Positions 15,801 to 17,008 of a stretch of DNA of 17,008 nt are shown in pieces. How positions within the stretch are numbered: the first letter of the stretch is position 1; the number at the start of each line of letters is the position of its first letter. Both the position numbers and the translations under genes were made by a program. The stretch comes from CAZCJA01 sp964499015 (GTDB taxonomy: Bacteria; Elusimicrobiota; Elusimicrobia; F11), in assembly GCA_964499015.1 (NCBI GenBank), contig CAZCJA010000051.1, positions 1 to 17,008 on the forward strand. The letters are read 5' to 3'. A model generated the notes under the pieces. That model was not told the DNA's origin, made no database searches, and saw only the letters and a list, made by a program, of their open reading frames with translations.

Positions 15801-17008
15801 AAAAGGCCGCATGCTCAATCTGTTCGCGGTCGGTCTTGGTCTCGGCGCACCGTTTGTCTTCCTTCCTTATGGATTGATCTATACCACCCTCGCTTCAATC
15901 GCCCTTCACTCCGTCTACAACGCGCTCGTTTTGTTTACGCCTCTCGGTCGCTGGCTCAATTTGGCCAGCATAACGGAACCAAATTATGAGTATGAACGCG
16001 GTGAATGGGCCACTCTGCCTGTCACGCAGCAACAATTTAAGGCATTCGTGCCCCGTGAAATTCAGCTGTTGTTTGAAACTGCCGACAAGCTAGGCGTGCG
16101 CATTTTGCTTGTGGGCGGCACAGCCCGCGACGCCGCTATAGCCGTCCGATTTGGCCAGCCGATACGGATGCCCTTCACCAAGGATTACGACATCGTTATC
16201 TTAGGCCATGATGAAATTATGGGGGATCCGGTTACCCAAAAGTTCGAAACGGAATTTAGAGAGGGTCTTGCCGCCTATTTTTCTGCGCAGGATGGCGGCG
16301 GCTTGACCGTGGAGCAGGCGCGGGAGCGTGCGAGCAAGCTAATCCTGGATTTGATGTTTGGCATGCGTTTGGCTGATGGTTCGCTTATTTATGAAAACAT
16401 CGGTCAGGATAAAACGTCGGGCACGGCATTTGGCATTAGCCGATTAATGGTTGAAAAGATACAGGATGGTTCGTATGTGATTTTTGGAATCAAAGAGGCG
16501 CTCGAAGATCTGCAGTCCGCAACGGTCCGCATTCTTGGTGATCAAACCACGCCGCGATACGAGGCGGCCACGAAAATGCTGGGCAAGTGGGCGATATACG
16601 ATGAATTCGGATTCAGCTTTATGAATCCCCGCAGTATTGAAACGCGTCAGCGCCTGGCAAAAACGATACGCGATTCGGTCAAAGGCCTTTTCTCGTTGAA
16701 AGTTGTTTTTGCCAGTATTTCCAAGTACGCCGCAATGGGATCGCTGCCCGAGACGCGCCGCCGCGTCCTGAAAATGTTCGAGGCGTTTGATTGGTTTGGG
16801 TTGGAGCCCGACGAATCAATACGCGCATTGGTGCCACAGCAACCGCCATCGGACGAAAACCGCATTCGCATTCAGATGTTGGGAGGCACCGATGATTCGG
16901 GGCCCGGCGCAAGCGGCTACCTCATAACAATAGGTGATAAAAATATTCTTCTCGACGCGGGTGAAGGCGCATTTGCACGTCTGCAGCAATCAAACACGCG
17001 TGTCGATG
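6727..17008 (+). CDS. giant multidomain membrane protein, 3' end beyond window
   Basis: One frame stays open for 3,427 complete codons from ATG 6727 to the window edge. I read every codon and found no stop. The in-frame upstream stop is TAA at 6667, and 6727 is the first in-frame ATG. Domain order by residue: signal peptide or anchor 1-29; TraB/ChaN-like 99-498; methyltransferase-like 616-846; phosphotransferase/kinase-like 879-1038; membrane module A 1125-1255; beta-rich region with FHA-like stretch 1416-1459; unassigned 1479-1915; membrane module B 1916-2039; protein kinase 2066-2308; module C 2369-2492; unassigned 2493-2738; methyltransferase-like 2739-2945; module D 2957-3080; nucleotidyltransferase 3102-3358; metallo-beta-lactamase-like start 3379 onward. 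Giant proteins of this kind are known from Omnitrophota. The function is unknown. Candidate roles are a surface-associated or membrane-bound processing machine. Base composition resembles the neighbouring genes, so recent transfer is not indicated. Confidence 0.95.
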   Translation, partial: MVPAAIKRFSCGLVLVFLTNTILQPLAEASVWDDRTSALQASAGKAPLSPHFFSQLPAVVKPALDFTPRVNLSLSPALRDLVEAIPMSHATVQEIRDPKGSKNPPIVLVQDVHMNAEAQNNIAAVLQGLIDRGRLGAVGVEGSFDKFDFSPFRAYADKSKTRWVVQSYMDKNKLAAASFAGITSAKEPPLFIGIDDRVHYDANVKAYLDSRGSKNGLLKRLSELKADLAGEKKSVFGAALKSFDDARGAYHNGLLDIGSYVEVLGAGDDLTLSVFREAYGMERKLDFARVENERRIVLERLSAKLTEDELQGLLAQSLAYRMGRLSFAAYYDGLKKLCESRGVPLIKFPAFNAYIQYVLLSDGIKADRLFDAIEKRETDVLHDLVTSGNEWELIRRGDRLTLTAKLLDFALTAKEWEKYQTLRGSQDGLSVTALETFENFYREADARSKKMMQNLEGRRADRQAVVLGGFHTPLLTQLLRDRNIPYVVISPKISKVDSVTGNSYLSVFEREKTPLQKLLSGEKLFLAPEIANITHPQTHHQIDVSLRARHGVAANVRIVDPSDPTRDEVNVSLADAALDLAKRSLEFVKEKLADDQEPAPVRSHIPDIDDFSSKEINIYGNWEGRPLNTLKLNDVLGHREVSSANLPPIASLLNKNSIRFADFGTGSGAFVPRFAAYLRKLGVKDASGIGIEKKSNYSREPVPGLTEGKDYFNADIAALVENPVEGIAPGSFDVVTMQAPQIIKNAVELGERVIVYMDNFEAWLNSAGHLIGKDGIVIIQLYHVQAAEDSFATGWMKIEGEAVRSVLEKNADEWTYQEYGLASTPADFPRGDDPLGSMIVLKKKSAPADLTAQRDLTEQDIAAMSEADWRALIEKAVVPDRRIGSGSEAIVYRLGPSQVLRVHRLAAANLQRVRSITPVAGKDTAIRDLDNVAQRVVSLEMVIPGLDILDGIDVLTFQAGQSQRFDATSPTFPADYESMLERADRLPLGAYVEAWRTLNALNAKKYGWDPRSVNLLIDDEARRFRFVDIVNLSAYNAVSRSFAYVYPGFLEAVIGPARSGQIRRVIQQRPRVQELLRRVISKGLEAAEAAGIRNQIKDKEELKDIYLIIGTPQQWEREKLLSGAMMMWLSGWIQTFWPKWTPEIYRRNAFWIENLLFIAAVGNIGFFASMFIVGVGSIHDNMAVANAIIWSAFTLGHVPDVLFPRGGRERPFRNLNIAAGMAAVLIFFEWAVPMYMAPLLSFPLHWGINKHLIKRDRARLLNRLENKIVQLSETDIVYPSYLEAMLGPAGKQSFYTGFYPYLRGLLGEDALEDLTQEERALLLQGAVKRLREKIEVTVAAKIGGEGKGKVTLFTSAFIGKVRVVIHYWKEKLEADAMEFRVEGDEVVVDIFHGRTVLLPEVSQEYKYVEARDEKRSVRVPIGTTLQLGSKRTVTVKRENGVLVMTVKDMETTSGTFVVFNRPVVGRNVLEHQRLGAITPDRPLDPLIGQKLEQELNTPAMRLPHGIILSNHLTANEPLTESVALDWFSMRLKARAIREGGARYFVGAQTKIEDSLIMGAREAAKAEPQLTSDEIMANVKSTIARLEYELEEMARYPETGMDENEQRAWVLKAIDAADEEKQFSGDDKRALVQPLIRIFSQRAAVFRTPDNRIVVWVDEGSGQTIGGIEYERETSGILKSDDREHADFLERFYEAWNKRFRFIDKNNTARMRAAARKFFEVNVTQKTGLKLAGSDLAHPEAIIMAAYLLARMPRALLFSPDVRKKLAGGVDLGAPRLDDKRLSQYDADKKVLGIQSTIFSIQDFVETFLREFGSVVSEPHVRPGTDLMGVFQQIVNENALHDLSKEGFAGASGKQYFESAGRGNLFAEMFVHYIVHGDLAARGFEGRTPRPALWKRVYNYFRYAVFSGDEFRSKPTASVADNWAKQKWGEKSWQYNAYTVFGVNWETILFSAVPLADAVFGYGSLTIATWILSAAGFAFAHSERTPGRMVNLFAVGLGLGAPFVFLPYGFVYAALASMALHSVYNSLVLFTPLGRWLNLAEMSPGEFAKFITIKFKILTSEQEAPRIAGYRILAELGRGGLGVAYVGQRVGDANSPKVVIKVPFVKEMAGASRFSEAAMSLNKESMNLRRIADRAPGIAPKHIESGYDESVDHPYLITEYLDGAVTPKDHSYGFKRVLPLLKAVQRMHVEGRLIHNDIKPENILAGIDENGADYFKIIDFASGVSVDATELETRVMMTPTFAAPERTLRTRETVKSDIFSLGMTLLAIVDLADLHRPDVREVIDDMVSIHHGDRPSLADVIVKLEALPDEYEGRMLPFEPDPFKKYADYVKSVLKTGEIPFEERQTLDAVTSGVRLLPLPLRETQVANVASILDAWAKRVFGEKSRLYKFYTVVLVNWEAIFFAGIPLVDMFFGYGSLTIATWILSAAGFAFAHPNRTKGRMANLFAVGLGLGAPFVFLPYGLLYATLGSMALHSVYNALVVFTPMGRWLNLASIKNESTVIERVRSALGIDENLIQPFIVHAVRLPGGLTEKMIRTDLIADDKSILRQLQKEIAADAGMLSLLYDGDDLIAVLPAPRELMTIAALLEGAERESVERRFNLRLRLIGMYRWLDLSSYYSSSKIGERHEKINGYLKSFKVQNGLGIMNSHLRSNEASYKRVDPASGSPYVRIRLDYNAMVLSATPIYAEDFSDVIHTNADGTSVEYDLVVFPTVYTPHPDADMSYFQSLLNFPAYYETHFRQFGINKAWRNADRLMLIGAGSGVDLGVLYASWLRHRGLTIDAVRGKPELQPFITVREINPIAVAALNSLIDRLGIHRSKITFQNADGPYKSRYDLIVWNMPEVTDSEEHESAKVSHLESFHDGGPLAWKALDKLIGALPRLFAGPDSMFIGWNSPSARRGISGPATALHTYIANGGQKNMPSFNVSTFHHMSGRAPAFNEIFFVTPSSKISAPAQMGASIADNWAKGKWGESSRLYKAYTLIGAWWETINFAAIPAVDAVFGFGSLAIATWILSAAGFAFAHPNRRKGRMLNLFAVGLGLGAPFVFLPYGLIYTTLASIALHSVYNALVLFTPLGRWLNLASITEPNYEYERGEWATLPVTQQQFKAFVPREIQLLFETADKLGVRILLVGGTARDAAIAVRFGQPIRMPFTKDYDIVILGHDEIMGDPVTQKFETEFREGLAAYFSAQDGGGLTVEQARERASKLILDLMFGMRLADGSLIYENIGQDKTSGTAFGISRLMVEKIQDGSYVIFGIKEALEDLQSATVRILGDQTTPRYEAATKMLGKWAIYDEFGFSFMNPRSIETRQRLAKTIRDSVKGLFSLKVVFASISKYAAMGSLPETRRRVLKMFEAFDWFGLEPDESIRALVPQQPPSDENRIRIQMLGGTDDSGPGASGYLITIGDKNILLDAGEGAFARLQQSNTRVD
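7021..8220 (+). other. N-terminal domain with TraB/ChaN-like motifs
   Basis: This domain covers residues 99-498. It opens with a strand ending in QDVHMN (110-115) and continues about 30 residues later with VGVEGS (138-143). It ends with VVLGGFHTP (465-473), followed by a helix and a strand (LLRDRNIPYVVIS). This order, x-H near the first strand, E-G after the second, and G-x-x-H late, is the layout of the TraB/TIKI and ChaN/erythromycin-esterase-like folds. Candidate functional residues are His113, Glu141 and His471. The motif set recurs, to my knowledge, at the N-terminus of many Omnitrophota giant proteins. The enzymatic role, perhaps a metal-dependent hydrolase, is inference. Confidence 0.5.
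8572..9264 (+). other. class I methyltransferase-like domain 1
   Basis: Residues 616-846 include FADFGTGSGAFVPRF, whose DFGTGSG at 662-668 is a good S-adenosylmethionine binding motif I. An acidic position after the second strand follows (IGIEKKS). GSFDVVTMQAPQ occupies the place of motif IV, and a late strand pair reads GKDGIVIIQLYHVQA. The usual N/D-P-P-Y/F catalytic motif is replaced by QAPQ, so the acceptor chemistry is uncertain. Confidence 0.6.
9361..9840 (+). other. phosphotransferase/kinase-like domain 1, divergent
   Basis: Residues 879-1038 start with a glycine-rich turn RRIGSGSEAIVYRLG. A strand VLRVHR has Arg where the nucleotide-binding Lys is usual. GWDPRSVNLLIDD (Asp1009, Asn1014) has the Asp-to-Asn spacing of the aminoglycoside phosphotransferase catalytic loop, and FRFVDIVN (Asp1028) stands in place of the metal-binding DFG. 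Catalytic Asp, Asn and the second Asp are kept but the Lys is not obvious, so it may be active or a pseudokinase. Confidence 0.5.
10099..10491 (+). repeat. membrane module A, divergent CPBP-like copy
   Basis: Residues 1125-1255 contain about four hydrophobic segments. The layout W...W...Y, then W-I-E-N-L-L-F (Glu1153), FTLGH (FxxxH, His1197) and LHWGIN (HxxxN, His1245 and Asn1249) matches modules B-D, but the loops are eight to nine residues longer. The motifs fit the CPBP (CAAX protease/Abi) intramembrane family. The first motif, normally EExxxR, is W-I-E-N here. It is the most diverged of the four copies. Confidence 0.6.
10972..11103 (+). other. FHA-like beta-strand region
   Basis: Residues 1416-1459 read as a run of strands, VPIGTTLQLG, RTVTVKRENG and LVMTVKDMETTSGTFVVF. 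The end resembles the D-x-x-S-x-N-G-T-F-V signature of forkhead-associated domains, which bind phosphothreonine. Here it reads D-M-E-T-T-S-G-T-F-V, so the Asn is lost. The upstream G-R and S-x-x-H positions are not clear. It would make sense next to kinase domains, but this is a weak match. Confidence 0.3.
11161..12471 (+). other. unassigned, mostly helical region of the giant protein
   Basis: Residues 1479-1915 match no family I recognise with confidence. The first part (about 1499-1560) contains LPHGIILSNHLTANEPLTES, then a charged helical section. A strand-rich insert follows (AVFRTPDNRIVVWVDEGSG, about 1643-1661). The last part has NENALHDLS (1835-1843) and NLFAEMFVHY (1863-1872), which loosely recall the zinc-binding and downstream helices of gluzincin peptidases but without an HExxH motif. 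Confidence 0.6.
12472..12843 (+). repeat. membrane module B, CPBP-like 124-codon repeat
   Basis: Residues 1916-2039 form the first of three copies that align with no gap. It has ASVADNWAKQKWGEKS, then NWETILF (Glu1945), GFAFAH (FxxxH, Phe1976 and His1980), GLGLGAPFVFLPYG, LHSVYN (HxxxN, His2020 and Asn2024) and GRWLNLA at the end. There are about four membrane segments. By hand count it shares 90 of the 120 core residues with module C. CPBP motifs 2 and 3 are intact, and motif 1 lacks the second Glu and the Arg. Confidence 0.85.
12922..13650 (+). other. Hanks-type Ser/Thr protein kinase domain
   Basis: Residues 2066-2308 form a full eukaryotic-like kinase. The glycine loop GRGGLGVAY is at 2076-2084, the ATP Lys is in VVIKV (Lys2100), and the acidic segment after it holds a Glu-rich helix. 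The catalytic loop LIHNDIKPENIL has Asp2196, Lys2198 and Asn2201. The metal-binding Asp2218 lies in IIDFASG, the APE motif is FAAPER (2241-2245) and SDIFSLG (Asp2256) is in helix F. HRD is HND and DFG is DFA, so it belongs to the non-RD type. All catalytic residues are kept and it is predicted to be active. It sits between membrane modules B and C. Confidence 0.9.
13831..14202 (+). repeat. membrane module C, CPBP-like 124-codon repeat
   Basis: Residues 2369-2492 are the second ungapped copy: ASILDAWAKRVFGEKS, NWEAIFF (Glu2398), GFAFAH (His2433), the GLGLGAPFVFLPYG segment, LHSVYN (His2473, Asn2477) and GRWLNLA. The central stretch YGSLTIATWILSAAGFAFAH is identical to module B. By hand count it shares 92 of 120 core residues with module D. 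DNA is also very similar, including more than 20 identical bases in a row around 14065. Confidence 0.85.
14203..14940 (+). other. unassigned region between module C and methyltransferase 2
   Basis: Residues 2493-2738 carry no family signature that I recognise. A mixed alpha/beta segment comes first (about 2493-2600: VIERVRSALGIDENLIQPF, then SLLYDGDDLIAVLPAP). The second part has HEKINGYLKSF, LDYNAMVLSATPIYAEDF and VVFPTVYTPHPDADMSYF. The last part may be the N-terminal extension that often precedes the Rossmann fold of methyltransferases. Confidence 0.6.
14941..15560 (+). other. class I methyltransferase-like domain 2
   Basis: Residues 2739-2945 include RLMLIGAGSGVDLG (motif I, GAGSG at 2757-2761). 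VREINPIAVAALNSLI has an acidic Glu ending the second strand, and ITFQNADGPY fits motif III. IVWNMPEV (Asn2838-Glu2841) takes the place of the N-P-P-Y motif found in HemK-type and N6-adenine enzymes. The fold is clear, and the substrate is unknown. It is better conserved in motif IV than methyltransferase-like domain 1. Confidence 0.7.
15595..15966 (+). repeat. membrane module D, CPBP-like 124-codon repeat
   Basis: Residues 2957-3080 are the third ungapped copy: ASIADNWAKGKWGESS, WWETINF (Glu2986), GFAFAH (His3021), GLGLGAPFVFLPYG, LHSVYN (His3061, Asn3065) and GRWLNLA. Its first 12 residues resemble module B more than C, while later parts resemble C (PNRxKGRM). This mosaic pattern may reflect exchange between copies. 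Confidence 0.85.
16030..16800 (+). other. CCA-adding/poly(A)-polymerase-like nucleotidyltransferase domain
   Basis: Residues 3102-3358 contain LLVGGTARDAA (GG-T-A-R-D at 3130-3135) and, about 20 residues on, KDYDIVI (Asp3153, Asp3155). This is the G-G-x-x-R-D plus D-x-D signature of the polymerase-beta-type head domain in tRNA nucleotidyltransferases and bacterial poly(A) polymerases. A beta strand then follows with LILDLMFGMRLADG, where the third carboxylate is expected. A helical section comes after. Key residues are present, so activity is plausible, but RNA as substrate is inference. Confidence 0.65.
16861..17008 (+). other. start of a metallo-beta-lactamase-like domain, truncated by window
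   Basis: Residues 3379-3427 read IRIQMLGGTDDSGPGASGYL, then IGDKNILLDAGEGAFARL. This is the opening of the metallo-beta-lactamase fold as seen in RNase Z-like and beta-CASP proteins: a glycine-rich first turn, then a strand ending in L-D-A/C-G-E-G. The HxHxDH metal motif would lie beyond the right edge and cannot be checked. Confidence 0.5.

Noticed and set aside
12472..15966. Repeats as insertion sequences or assembly duplication
   Set aside because: They are in frame, lack inverted ends and transposase, differ at many codons and have unrelated flanks.
1..17008. tRNA, rRNA or CRISPR features
   Set aside because: Gaps between genes are at most about 90 bases, and no cloverleaf, ribosomal sequence or regularly spaced short repeat is seen.

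Overview
The window looks like a piece of a bacterial chromosome from a Candidatus Omnitrophota (Omnitrophica)-type lineage. This placement is an inference. It rests mainly on the very large open reading frame on the right, whose N-terminal domain (motifs QDVHMN, GVEG, GGFHT) I associate with giant proteins of that phylum. No rRNA, tRNA, CRISPR array, transposase or phage gene is visible. Coding density is very high and no gap between genes exceeds about 90 bases.

Left part (1-1049): two minus-strand genes. One is the N-terminal part of leuC (isopropylmalate isomerase large subunit), running off the left edge. The other, upstream of it, encodes a small, very basic Lys/Ala-rich protein. A 43-base gap separates this pair from the plus-strand genes.

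Middle part (1050-6637): five tightly packed plus-strand genes, probably one transcription unit. They are a UPF1/IGHMBP2-like SF1 helicase, a secreted or periplasmic TolB-like beta-propeller protein, and an ABC-2 exporter made of one ATPase and two different permeases. Three junctions overlap by one or four bases and one is separated by two bases, so translational coupling is likely. The ABC trio resembles the COG4586/COG4587/COG3694 set. Its substrate is unknown.

Right part (6727-17008): one reading frame open for 10,282 bases (3,427 complete codons, at least about 375 kDa), with no stop before the window ends. I read every codon. The predicted protein starts with a signal peptide or signal anchor. 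In order, it then carries a TraB/ChaN-like domain, a class I methyltransferase-like domain, an aminoglycoside-phosphotransferase-like kinase domain, a membrane module (A), a beta-rich region with an FHA-like stretch, a helical unassigned region, membrane module B, a Hanks-type protein kinase domain, membrane module C, an unassigned region, a second methyltransferase-like domain, membrane module D, a CCA/poly(A)-polymerase-like nucleotidyltransferase domain, and the start of a metallo-beta-lactamase-like domain cut by the window edge.

Modules B, C and D are 124-codon copies that align without gaps and are about 75 % identical in protein. All four modules carry FxxxH and HxxxN motifs at spacings that fit the CPBP (CAAX protease/Abi) intramembrane protease family, but their first motif is altered. 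The architecture is therefore soluble enzyme-like domains alternating with reused membrane modules. This is the most unusual thing in the window, and its function cannot be read from the sequence alone.
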